12,297 nucleotides of DNA. It comes from Gammaproteobacteria bacterium (GTDB taxonomy: Bacteria > Pseudomonadota > Gammaproteobacteria > SZUA-229). The stretch lies in the NCBI GenBank assembly GCA_030641945.1, contig DAOWLL010000017.1:1-12297 (forward strand), given 5' to 3'. Numbering within the stretch: the stretch's first letter is position 1; the number at the start of each line of letters is the position of its first letter. Made by a program: the position numbers and the translations under genes. The notes beneath the pieces were generated by a model. The model made no database searches. It worked only from the letters and a program-made list of their open reading frames with translations, and was not told the DNA's origin. Positions 6,651 through 12,297 of this stretch are shown piece by piece.

Positions 6651-6683
6651 TGTTCACTGTTAACTATTCACTATTAACTGTTC
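6651..6683 (-). repeat. Inverted copy of the 7-bp array, right end of the composite element
   Basis: Read on the minus strand, this stretch matches the left array (6448-6480) at 27 of 33 positions and starts with GAACAGT as the left one does. The two arrays thus form imperfect terminal inverted repeats of a roughly 235-bp element. The last eight codons and the stop of the minus-strand phosphoesterase lie within it. Confidence 0.85.
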
Positions 6684-7199
6684 TTCTGCGTCCGTAAATA
6701 AAACAGTTTCTATTGTCCATTCTGTTTCGCTGGCATTGAGTATCAGGCAGGACGGGCCGCCTTTAGTCCTTTCCCTGCCGGCTGCGCCCGGGTTGACGAT
6801 CCAGGGTTCGGCTTGCTGATCAATTACGCGTTTGTGCGTGTGACCGTACACGACCAGTTTAACGTCAGCATGGTCCCAGCGTAATCGATCATGCTCAGGG
6901 AAACCGCCGAGTCTGTGGCCGTGCTCGATTGTTACGGTGCCGCCGGGTAATTTCAGGCTAGTTGATCTGGGTAGTGCAGAGACGATGCCAGCTTCTTCCT
7001 TGTTCCACATTGCGGGATAGTCATTGTTGCCTGCCACTGCGATGACGATCTTGCGGGGATGCAACTGTTCAAGCACGTGGGCGCCCATGATGTCGCCAGC
7101 GTGTATAGCATAGTCGCAATCACGTATAACTTCTGCGATACGCTGGTCCAGATAACCGTGGGTATCGGACAATATGCCGACTGTGACTATTTTGTTCAT
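6660..7199 (-). CDS. Metallophosphoesterase of the YfcE/MJ0936 type
   Basis: Cytoplasmic phosphodiesterase-like enzyme of 179 residues using two metal ions. All family motifs are present: SDTHG (11-15, ligands Asp12 and His14), HAGD (33-36, Asp36), AGNND (56-60, Asn59), EHGH (92-95, His93) and YGHTHK (118-123, His120 and His122). The physiological substrate of this family is not settled. It follows the YkgJ-type gene by 11 bp, so the two form one transcript; no clear Shine-Dalgarno is seen and translation may be coupled. The last eight residues (EQLIVNS and the preceding Glu) and the stop come from the inverted 7-bp array, so the C-terminus has been rebuilt by the repeat. The catalytic core is unaffected. 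Confidence 0.93.
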   Translation of the reverse strand: MNKIVTVGILSDTHGYLDQRIAEVIRDCDYAIHAGDIMGAHVLEQLHPRKIVIAVAGNNDYPAMWNKEEAGIVSALPRSTSLKLPGGTVTIEHGHRLGGFPEHDRLRWDHADVKLVVYGHTHKRVIDQQAEPWIVNPGAAGRERTKGGPSCLILNASETEWTIETVLFTDAEEQLIVNS

Positions 7200-7210
7200 A
7201 GCTCTGGCGG

Positions 7211-8143
7211 TCAGTGAGTAGCGCTCCCTTCCTCGCTGCCATCTTCCAGTGATGCTTTACGCGCCTCTTCCTGCTTCTTCTGATGCTCTGCAATTTCAAC
7301 CTGTCTGCGATACTCAAGAATCTCGCGGCGTTCTTCTACACGCTTTTCCCAGGCGCCTTCGCGTTCCTTGATCGTGAGTTCGCCGAAGAAGACCTGTTTC
7401 ATCAGGCGGAAGCCGAATTTCATTAACTCGATATCATCCTTTTCGAGCTGTTCATATTCTTCATCTGTCAGGTCATACATCTTGATGAAACTGTCGCTCA
7501 TCACAAAACGGCGGAAGCGGTCAATATCATAACTGGCCATGAAAAACATCTGCAGGCTCATCTCGGATGGTTTGCCTACCGTGGGGCCAGTGGATTTTTT
7601 CTTTAATATAATCTGGTACCACTCCCTGTTCAGATCATCATATTCTTCAACACCCTGTTCTTTTCTGTATTCGGCAATGGTCTGTAACTGATCTTCATCG
7701 TGACCCTTGCAGTGGTCTTCTCTAACCAGCAGAAAATGCATCTCATCCGATGCTTCGCCAAGTGCTTTCATTGATAACACGCCTGACGGGTAATAGCGGC
7801 ATGCCGTAGGACGGTCGCTGTATACGCTGCAGCCTTCTTCCTGCATAAACAGGCAGGCGCCATCATCGTTTGTACGCAGTTTCAGGCCAGGCACGCCATG
7901 CGCATCCAGTTCGAAGGGTACTGTATGTTTTTTCAGGAATTCAGTGGAATCCATGCCGAGGTGCTGCTTCAACCGAATGATGTCGTAAGGAGCGAGCGTG
8001 ACATCGGCATGTGAACAGCATTCATTCCAGCACGATACGCCACGGTGGCAGCGGAATTTCAGCTCGTCATCGAGTTCAAGGCGAACAGGCATAACCGGGC
8101 TGTCATACGGAAGTTCAAATTCGAAACTTTTATCATCACTCAT
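7211..8143 (-). CDS. YkgJ-family Cys-rich protein (putative zinc/iron-chelating) with C-terminal coiled coil
   Basis: Cytoplasmic protein of 310 residues. The N-terminal half carries the CxxxxCC-type domain: Cys32, Cys38, Cys42 and Cys43 in CHRGVSCWNECC, then Cys97 (GACLFM), Cys105 (EEGCSVY) and Cys115 (RPTACRYYP), with Cys145 (REDHCKG) after it. These residues are thought to bind Zn or an Fe-S cluster; no enzymatic activity is established for the family. The C-terminal part from about 225 is highly charged, with a predicted coiled coil at about 256-300 (REGAWEKRVEERREILEYRR and on). It lies downstream of aprA in the same direction but beyond a strong terminator, so it probably has its own promoter or receives read-through. 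A weak GGTGA precedes the ATG. A role in metal-centre maturation near AprBA is possible but unproven. Confidence 0.85.
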   Translation of the reverse strand: MSDDKSFEFELPYDSPVMPVRLELDDELKFRCHRGVSCWNECCSHADVTLAPYDIIRLKQHLGMDSTEFLKKHTVPFELDAHGVPGLKLRTNDDGACLFMQEEGCSVYSDRPTACRYYPSGVLSMKALGEASDEMHFLLVREDHCKGHDEDQLQTIAEYRKEQGVEEYDDLNREWYQIILKKKSTGPTVGKPSEMSLQMFFMASYDIDRFRRFVMSDSFIKMYDLTDEEYEQLEKDDIELMKFGFRLMKQVFFGELTIKEREGAWEKRVEERREILEYRRQVEIAEHQKKQEEARKASLEDGSEEGSATH

Positions 8144-8208
8144 AACATCACCATAAATGTATGTTTATAACAATCTAAAGCGATTCAGTAGTTGCTTCAG
8201 ACCGAGGC

Positions 8209-8269
8209 AAATAAGGTTTTGGGACTCGGAATGTATATGCCAATACATGAGAATCACAAAACCTTATTT
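8209..8269. other. Long imperfect hairpin between aprA and the YkgJ-type gene
   Basis: AAATAAGGTTTTG (8209-8221) is the exact reverse complement of CAAAACCTTATTT (8257-8269). The stem continues inward with two mismatches, then a small internal loop, then ATGTAT (8231-8236) paired with ATACAT (8243-8248) around a six-base loop. It could be a bidirectional structure, a 5' leader element of the YkgJ-type transcript, or a remnant of a mobile repeat. Neither end has a T tract of terminator type. Confidence 0.75.
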
Positions 8270-8280
8270 AACGAACTATG

Positions 8281-8300
8281 GGGCAAATAATGAATTGCCC
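8281..8300. other. Short hairpin between aprA terminator and long hairpin
   Basis: GGGCAA (8281-8286) pairs with TTGCCC (8295-8300) around an eight-base A/T-rich loop. It is the middle one of three hairpins within 130 bp after aprA. It may only be a back-up 3'-end structure. Confidence 0.5.
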
Positions 8301-8306
8301 GTAACT

Positions 8307-8338
8307 AAAAAATCCGGGCGCCCTTAGGCGCCCGGATT
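8307..8338 (-). terminator. Intrinsic terminator of the aprBA operon
   Basis: A perfect 12-bp stem (8311-8322 with 8327-8338, arms AATCCGGGCGCC and GGCGCCCGGATT) closes on a four-base loop. On the minus strand it runs into a six-base T tract (A residues at 8307-8312 on the plus strand). It lies 24 bp beyond the aprA stop codon. Confidence 0.93.
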
Positions 8339-8362
8339 CCTTTAACTCACCTGTTCGTGTGA

Positions 8363-10351
8363 TTACTTGAACAGTTTTGACTTGTCGACCAGGTCAGTGT
8401 GAGCACGCTTGAAGCATGTCCACTCGTGGGTTTCCTTGTCATAGACTGAGTTAACGAAGCAGTGCCAGTTTTCTTCGTCGACAAAGTTTTTGTCAGCACG
8501 ATAGTAGAATCCTGGGTAACGAGATTCCTGACGGAACTCAATGTGCTTCATGTGAGCTTCAGCAGTCAGGATGCGGTGATAGTTTTCCCATGCACGAAGT
8601 AATTCGTGAAGGTCTTTCGCACGCATCTTGGCAGCGTCTTCTTTCAGCATGTCGAGCTTCTCACCAGCAACTTTCAGCATTTCTGCGTTGGTTGTGTAGT
8701 AAGTTGCAACACCAGCTACATACTCGTCCATGATCTTCTGCAAACGGAACTGCAGCATTTTTGGAGTGATGTAGTTAGGGTTAACGTCGATAGCTGTGGT
8801 GTAGTCCTTGTGCTCAAGGTAAGTCTTCACTGGCTGATAGATTGCAGCAACCAGGTCTTCAACGGAAGTATCCAGCTCTGGTGTGTAGTCCTTGTTGTCC
8901 AGGCAGTACTTAACCATAGACTTGGCACACATACGGCCTTCAGCATGAGAGCCTGAAGAGAACTTGTGGCCAGAAGCACCAACGCCATCACCAGCGGTGA
9001 ACAGGCCCTGTACAGTCGTCATTGAGCGGTAGCCCCAGTTCCAGCCAGAAGGCAGGTGCTCAGGGATACCTTCACCCAGAGCTTCATCTGTTGGCGCGCC
9101 AACATCAGTAGGACCGGATACCCAGATACCACAGCAGCCAGAGTGTGAACCCAGCAGGTATGGTTCGGTCGGCATCAGCTCAGAGTTTTTCTTCTCAGGC
9201 TCGATGTTTTCACCAACCCAGATACCACACTGACCAACACACATGTCAAGGAAGTCTTCCCATGCTTCTGCTTCCAGATGCTTAACTTCGCGAGGAGACA
9301 GAGTTTCACGCAGGTTAGCAAGAGCAGTCACGGTGTCCATGTAGATAGGACCACGACCTTCTTTCATTTCCTTCAGCATGAGGTGGTTACGCAGACAGGA
9401 AGCAGGAACGGCAGCCTGGCCATATGGAGGATAGTCGTCCAGCATATCTTTGTTGCGGTCCATGTACACTTCGCCAAAAGCGTTAGTAGCTTTAGCTTTG
9501 AACAGCAGGAACCATGCGCCTACAGGACCGTAACCGTCTTTGAAACGGGTAGGTACGAAGCGATTTTCCATCAGGGTCAGCTCAGCGCCGGCTTCAGCAG
9601 CCATTGAGTAAGTTGAACCCGCGTTCCATACTGGGTACCAGGCACGACCTGTACCTTCACCAACAGAACGTGGACGGAAGATGTTTACACATCCACCAGC
9701 TGCCAACAGGATAGCCTTGGCTCTGTAAACAACAATTTTGTTATCACGAGTAGAGAAACCAACGGCACCGGCAATGCGGTTCTTGTCGTTCTTGTCGTTA
9801 ACCAGTTTAACGATGAAGATACGTTCATCAATGTTCTCAATACCCAGTGCTTTTTTAGCAGCTTCTGCGACGATCCACTTGTAGGATTCACCGTTGATCA
9901 TAATCTGCCATTTACCGGAACGTACAGGCTTGCCACCGTCTTTCAGCGGAGTCATACCTTTAGAACCGTCAAAGCGCTCACCGTTTTCGTCAGTCTTCCA
10001 GATAGGCAGACCCCATTCTTCGAACAGGTGAACAGATTCGTCAACGTGGCGACCCAGGTCATATGCCAGGTCATCACGGGTGATGCCCATCAGGTCGTTA
10101 GAGACCATGCGAGCGTAGTCAGCTGGATCCTGCTCATCACCAATGTAGGTGTTGATCGCAGACAGGCCCTGTGCAACCGCACCAGAGCGGTCCATAGCAG
10201 CTTTATCAACCAGTTTAACTTTAAGGTCTGCACCTGATGCTTCTATCCAGCGTGGAATTTCAAACGCTGTACCGCAACAGGCCATACCACCGCCGATGAG
10301 AAGGATATCTACATCTTCTTCGACGATATCAGGATTACCAAATTCGGCCAT
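8363..10351 (-). CDS. aprA: Dissimilatory adenylylsulfate (APS) reductase, alpha subunit
   Basis: FAD-containing catalytic subunit that interconverts APS and sulfite plus AMP in the cytoplasm. In sulfur oxidisers it runs from sulfite to APS. The 662 residues match the family's usual length. Near the N-terminus is the FAD-binding segment DILLIGGGMACCGTAFE (15-31); AAMDRSGAVAQGLSAINTYI (51-70) follows. Further landmarks are LAAGGCVNIFRPRS (216-229), ENRFVPTRFKDGYGPVGAW (262-280), GSHSGCCGIWVSGPTDVGAP (401-420), with His403 likely the catalytic histidine, and FTAGDGVGASGHKFSSGSHAEGR (451-473). A charged C-terminal helical region follows at 540-605. GAGGAA before the ATG supports the start. It is transcribed after aprB with a 54-bp gap and ends before a strong terminator. 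Neither aprM nor qmo/hdr genes are in the window, so its electron acceptor must be encoded elsewhere. Confidence 0.99.
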   Translation of the reverse strand: MAEFGNPDIVEEDVDILLIGGGMACCGTAFEIPRWIEASGADLKVKLVDKAAMDRSGAVAQGLSAINTYIGDEQDPADYARMVSNDLMGITRDDLAYDLGRHVDESVHLFEEWGLPIWKTDENGERFDGSKGMTPLKDGGKPVRSGKWQIMINGESYKWIVAEAAKKALGIENIDERIFIVKLVNDKNDKNRIAGAVGFSTRDNKIVVYRAKAILLAAGGCVNIFRPRSVGEGTGRAWYPVWNAGSTYSMAAEAGAELTLMENRFVPTRFKDGYGPVGAWFLLFKAKATNAFGEVYMDRNKDMLDDYPPYGQAAVPASCLRNHLMLKEMKEGRGPIYMDTVTALANLRETLSPREVKHLEAEAWEDFLDMCVGQCGIWVGENIEPEKKNSELMPTEPYLLGSHSGCCGIWVSGPTDVGAPTDEALGEGIPEHLPSGWNWGYRSMTTVQGLFTAGDGVGASGHKFSSGSHAEGRMCAKSMVKYCLDNKDYTPELDTSVEDLVAAIYQPVKTYLEHKDYTTAIDVNPNYITPKMLQFRLQKIMDEYVAGVATYYTTNAEMLKVAGEKLDMLKEDAAKMRAKDLHELLRAWENYHRILTAEAHMKHIEFRQESRYPGFYYRADKNFVDEENWHCFVNSVYDKETHEWTCFKRAHTDLVDKSKLFK

Positions 10352-10405
10352 TTTATTTTCCTCTATTCTATATTCTAAATTCTAAAATTATTTACAAAAC
10401 TGAAC

Positions 10406-10879
10406 TTATTTACAGATAAGTTCGCTTGCATCGCCTTCGCGGTAACCGTTCTGCTCATTGTGATTGAAGAAACCGTTATCTTCGATCTTAGCCATATCAG
10501 CAGCAGGCTTGCCTGCATATGGATCGATAGATCCTTCAGCAGTGGTGCGAATCGGGAATTTGAAGCGTTTCATGTTGCCGTTACGGAACTTGATCGTCCA
10601 CATGATGGAATCAGTACCGCGCAGAGGCTGTACAGAACCGCCCAGTGGTACAACGTCAGCATAGTGACGACATTCGATAGCATTCTGAGGGCAGATTTTC
10701 ACGCAGGAATAACATTCCCAGCATTGCTCAGGCTCCTGATTGTAAGACTTCATGGCATGACCGGTATCAGAACCATCTTTGTCCAACTTCATCAGATCGT
10801 GTGGGCAAATGTACATGCAGGCCGTACGGTCCTGACCTTTACATCCGTCACACTTTTCAGTACGTACAAAAGTAGGCAT
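10406..10879 (-). CDS. aprB: Dissimilatory adenylylsulfate (APS) reductase, beta subunit
   Basis: Electron-transfer subunit with two [4Fe-4S] clusters, partner of AprA. The ferredoxin-like part holds Cys10, Cys13, Cys21 and Cys25 (CDGCKGQDRTACMYICPHD) and Cys53, Cys56, Cys59 and Cys63 (CWECYSCVKICP). In the ferredoxin manner the last cysteine of each set should serve the other cluster. Trp54 next to the second set corresponds to the tryptophan conserved near the cluster in AprB. The C-terminal part (about 100-157) forms the tail that in known structures wraps around AprA. The length (157) is normal. A strong AGGAG (minus strand, around 10890-10894) nine bases before the ATG fixes the start. 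It is the first gene of aprBA. An upstream minus-strand frame ends with TAATG across this start codon. Confidence 0.98.
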   Translation of the reverse strand: MPTFVRTEKCDGCKGQDRTACMYICPHDLMKLDKDGSDTGHAMKSYNQEPEQCWECYSCVKICPQNAIECRHYADVVPLGGSVQPLRGTDSIMWTIKFRNGNMKRFKFPIRTTAEGSIDPYAGKPAADMAKIEDNGFFNHNEQNGYREGDASELICK

Positions 10880-10992
10880 TATTTATTAACTCCTAGAGTT
10901 TTAAGTTTGCAATTGCAGTTGCAGCAAAAACCATAACTCGCGGTGTATCCGCTTGCTATGGCCTCTGCCTTTTCATCATCTTTCTGACTCAC
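10879..10992 (-). CDS. Possible small Cys-rich reading frame coupled to aprB (37 codons from GTG)
   Basis: A minus-strand frame stays open for 62 codons (from 11067) and ends in TAA, whose last A is the first base of the aprB ATG. The only usual start codon in it is a GTG at 10990-10992, with no Shine-Dalgarno, giving 37 residues. The product would be hydrophilic and end in a cysteine cluster (GFCCNCNCK). The cysteines come from a TGC-rich low-complexity stretch, which weakens the case, while the stop-start overlap strengthens it. In the neighbouring frame just upstream the sequence also reads protein-like (LGHQAFDDVAREYASDG) until a stop. A single indel would join the two, so this may be a decayed gene. 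Not recognised. Confidence 0.25.
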   Translation of the reverse strand: MSQKDDEKAEAIASGYTASYGFCCNCNCKLKTLGVNK

Positions 10993-11475
10993 ATAGTGTG
11001 GCCATGAAGAATTGAACTCATCTCCTAAAGCTATAGCAAGCCATCGGAGGCGTACTCCCTGGCAACATCATCAAAAGCCTGGTGCCCGAGAGAAAAAAAT
11101 CTGTTTTATTATCCTGTTAAACGCCCGTCTGAACTGTTCGAGTATCAGTTAAAATAGCCCAAGGCACTAAAGCAGGGGGCATATTTTAGGCGCAACGCCA
11201 GCAAAAAAGCAAAGTTAACTGGTCTGGCCGATGATGCACAATAGCCCTTTGTGGGGTGAACGCCAAACAAACTTACTACTAGAGCAATAAAATTTACTTA
11301 TGACAAATATGCCAGAAAATAATTATTAAAATCAGTAGGTTATTTCTGGCGATCTGAAAATCCCACAGAGAATCATTATCCTTTAACTAAATATGGGTGC
11401 CGGATCAGAGATTGCGGTTAGAATAAGCGCCCCGTGGCAGTAGACAACACCCGGTTATAAAGCTGATCTATATCA
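10882..11475. other. Divergent intergenic region between aprB and the DUF971-MoaD gene
   Basis: About 595 bp with no confident gene. It must hold the aprBA promoter (minus strand) and the promoter of the gene to the right. On the minus strand, TTGCTT with an 18-bp gap to TAAAAT (around 11182-11211) and a GATAAT at 11108-11113 are weak -10/-35 candidates, giving leaders of about 220-300 nt. A 9-bp inverted repeat, GCTTGCTAT (10951-10959) and ATAGCAAGC (11033-11041), lies in that leader. A second inverted repeat is at 11311-11350. An FNR-like box sits at the right edge. Apart from the small Cys-rich frame next to aprB, nothing else is supported. Confidence 0.6.
11311..11350. repeat. Inverted repeat in the divergent region
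   Basis: GCCAGAAAATAA (11311-11322) is the reverse complement of TTATTTCTGGC (11340-11350) apart from one bulged A, with a 17-bp A/T-rich loop. It could be an operator or a hairpin. It has no T tract and its role is open. Confidence 0.6.
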
Positions 11476-11476
11476 A
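11456..11476 (+). promoter_or_regulatory. Candidate -10 and FNR-like box at the DUF971-MoaD start
   Basis: TATAAA at 11456-11461 could be a -10. It is followed at once by CTGATCTATATCAA (11463-11476), which matches the FNR/Anr consensus TTGAT-N4-ATCAA at nine of ten positions. The box ends on the A of the start codon. At that position a bound FNR-type regulator would block transcription or initiation. No -35 of quality was seen. Confidence 0.4.
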
Positions 11477-12108
11477 TGAATGTTGAAAAACCCAATCTGG
11501 CCCCAACTGAAATCAATCTGCACCAGAAATCAAGGTTGCTGGAAATCGCATTTTCGGACGGTTTTCGTTTCAAATATCCGTGTGAGTATCTGCGGGTTTA
11601 CTCCACTTCTGCTGAAGTGAAAGTCATGGACAAGCCGGTCCACGGCAAGGAGAGGGTCAATATTTCACAGCTTGAGCCGCAGGGTACCTATGCCATCCGC
11701 ATTCATTTTGACGATGGGCATGATACCGGTATTTTCTCATGGGGTACGCTGTACGAACTGGGTGTGAATTATCAGCAGCGCTGGCAGGATTACCTGGACA
11801 AGCTCGAGCAGTTCGGATTGACACGTGGAGAAGGCAGGGCAACCGATAAGGACGGCAAAGTCACGATCAAAATCCTGTATTTTATTCAGCTGGCGAAGAT
11901 ATCAGGCAAGGATGAAGAAGAGATAGTCTTACCCGATTCTGTAACCAATGCTGAAACGCTGCTTGCCTGGCTGCGTAAAAGAGGCCCGAGCTGGAATGAA
12001 CCGTTTGCCGATGACAAGGTGCAGGTTACCGTGAACCGCCAGTTTGCAGAGCCCTACACCCTGATCGAGCACGGCGATGAAGTGGCGATAGTGCCAGGGT
12101 CTGAATAA
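11476..12108 (+). CDS. DUF971 domain fused to a MoaD/ThiS-like domain lacking the terminal GG
   Basis: Cytoplasmic protein of 210 residues with two domains. Residues about 10-105 are a DUF971 (GBBH-like N-terminal) domain: PTEINLHQKSRLLEIAFSDG (10-29), YPCEYLRVYS (34-43), and the typical YAIRIHFDDGHDTGIFSWGTLYELG (72-96). Residues about 128-208 are a MoaD-like beta-grasp domain: VTIKILYFIQLA (129-140), a middle helix ETLLAWLRKRG (160-170), and VTVNRQFAEPYTLIEHGDEV (184-203). MoaD proteins normally end in PPVxGG, whose glycine is activated and thiolated. This one ends IVPGSE, so it cannot act as a standard sulfur carrier unless processed. The start is the family-typical one, but it has no Shine-Dalgarno and may be leaderless. 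The function of DUF971 is not settled; links to Fe-S or molybdopterin work are suggestions only. Confidence 0.85.
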   Translation: MNVEKPNLAPTEINLHQKSRLLEIAFSDGFRFKYPCEYLRVYSTSAEVKVMDKPVHGKERVNISQLEPQGTYAIRIHFDDGHDTGIFSWGTLYELGVNYQQRWQDYLDKLEQFGLTRGEGRATDKDGKVTIKILYFIQLAKISGKDEEEIVLPDSVTNAETLLAWLRKRGPSWNEPFADDKVQVTVNRQFAEPYTLIEHGDEVAIVPGSE

Positions 12109-12115
12109 ATTGTTT

Positions 12116-12258
12116 TTACCGCAGAGGCGCGGAGGCGCAGAGAAAAACTTTTCTATGTTTGTCCTTAAGTAAAGCTAACATCGTTTAATTCAGGCTACTG
12201 CTTAAGTCCTAAATAACGGCACTTGTTTATACTCTGCGTCTCAGCGCCTCTGCGGTTA
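12116..12258. repeat. Inverted repeat element with GCAGAGGCGC arms
   Basis: Arms at 12116-12142 and 12232-12258 match as reverse complements at 24 of 27 positions. They are built from ACCGCAGAGGCGC and CGCAGAG blocks. About 89 bp of A/T-rich sequence separate them and contain no gene. Such CGCAGAGGCGC-type repeats are common between genes of environmental Proteobacteria. It starts eight bases after the DUF971-MoaD stop and may also end its transcript. Confidence 0.8.
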
Positions 12259-12290
12259 ATATAACTTCATGAGCTAATAACGCAGTTAAA

Positions 12291-12297
12291 GTAGGCC
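12291..12297 (+). repeat. Possible start of another REP unit, cut by the window end
   Basis: The last seven bases are GTAGGCC, identical to the head of both REP units at 6508-6576. Seven bases can match by chance, so this is only a pointer to what lies beyond. Confidence 0.25.

Noticed and set aside
8606..8956. 116-codon plus-strand frame (and 9278-9607) inside aprA
   Set aside because: Both are antisense to highly conserved aprA sequence and have low-complexity products.
10460..10936. 158-codon plus-strand frame opposite aprB
   Set aside because: It lies entirely antisense to a certain gene with conserved cysteine motifs, and its product matches no pattern known to me; it is a shadow of aprB codon use.

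Overview
The window looks like a chromosomal segment of an uncultured sulfur-oxidising gammaproteobacterium. The strongest evidence is aprBA, the two subunits of dissimilatory APS reductase, on the minus strand. Supporting features are a DUF971-MoaD protein, a YkgJ-type cysteine protein, REP-type palindromes with a GTAG head, and NarL-type signalling. Operation of AprBA in the sulfite-oxidising direction is inferred from this lineage signal; the sequence does not prove it. No rRNA, tRNA, CRISPR array, phage gene or transposase gene was seen.

Left part (1-6456, plus strand): an alpha/beta hydrolase cut by the window start is followed by a translationally coupled two-component pair. The sensor kinase has a PhnD-like periplasmic domain and the regulator is LuxR/NarL-type. 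Next come two exported proteins, a secreted DsrE-like protein and an orphan ModA-like solute-binding protein, each followed by a clear hairpin terminator. An ECF sigma factor follows, and the cistron just after it survives only as a 10-codon stub. The kinase architecture resembles the tetrathionate and thiosulfate sensors TtrS and ThsS. The kinase, regulator, exported DsrE-like protein and exported binding protein are therefore a plausible, undescribed periplasmic sulfur-compound sensing or handling cassette.

Middle (6446-6683): a composite repeat separates the convergent halves. It has a 7-bp tandem array, a REP pair in inverted orientation, a 12-bp inverted repeat and an inverted degenerate copy of the array. 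Its two ends supply the stop codon of the truncated cistron after the sigma gene and the last codons of the phosphoesterase gene.

Right part (minus strand, 10879 down to 6660): aprB and aprA form an operon ending in a strong terminator. Beyond it, after two further hairpins, come a YkgJ-family protein and a YfcE-type metallophosphoesterase, 11 bp apart. Upstream of aprB lies a region of about 600 bp. It holds a possible small Cys-rich reading frame whose stop overlaps the aprB start codon. A DUF971-MoaD fusion is transcribed divergently, with an FNR-like box over its start codon. The window ends in a large inverted repeat and the first seven bases of what may be another REP unit.
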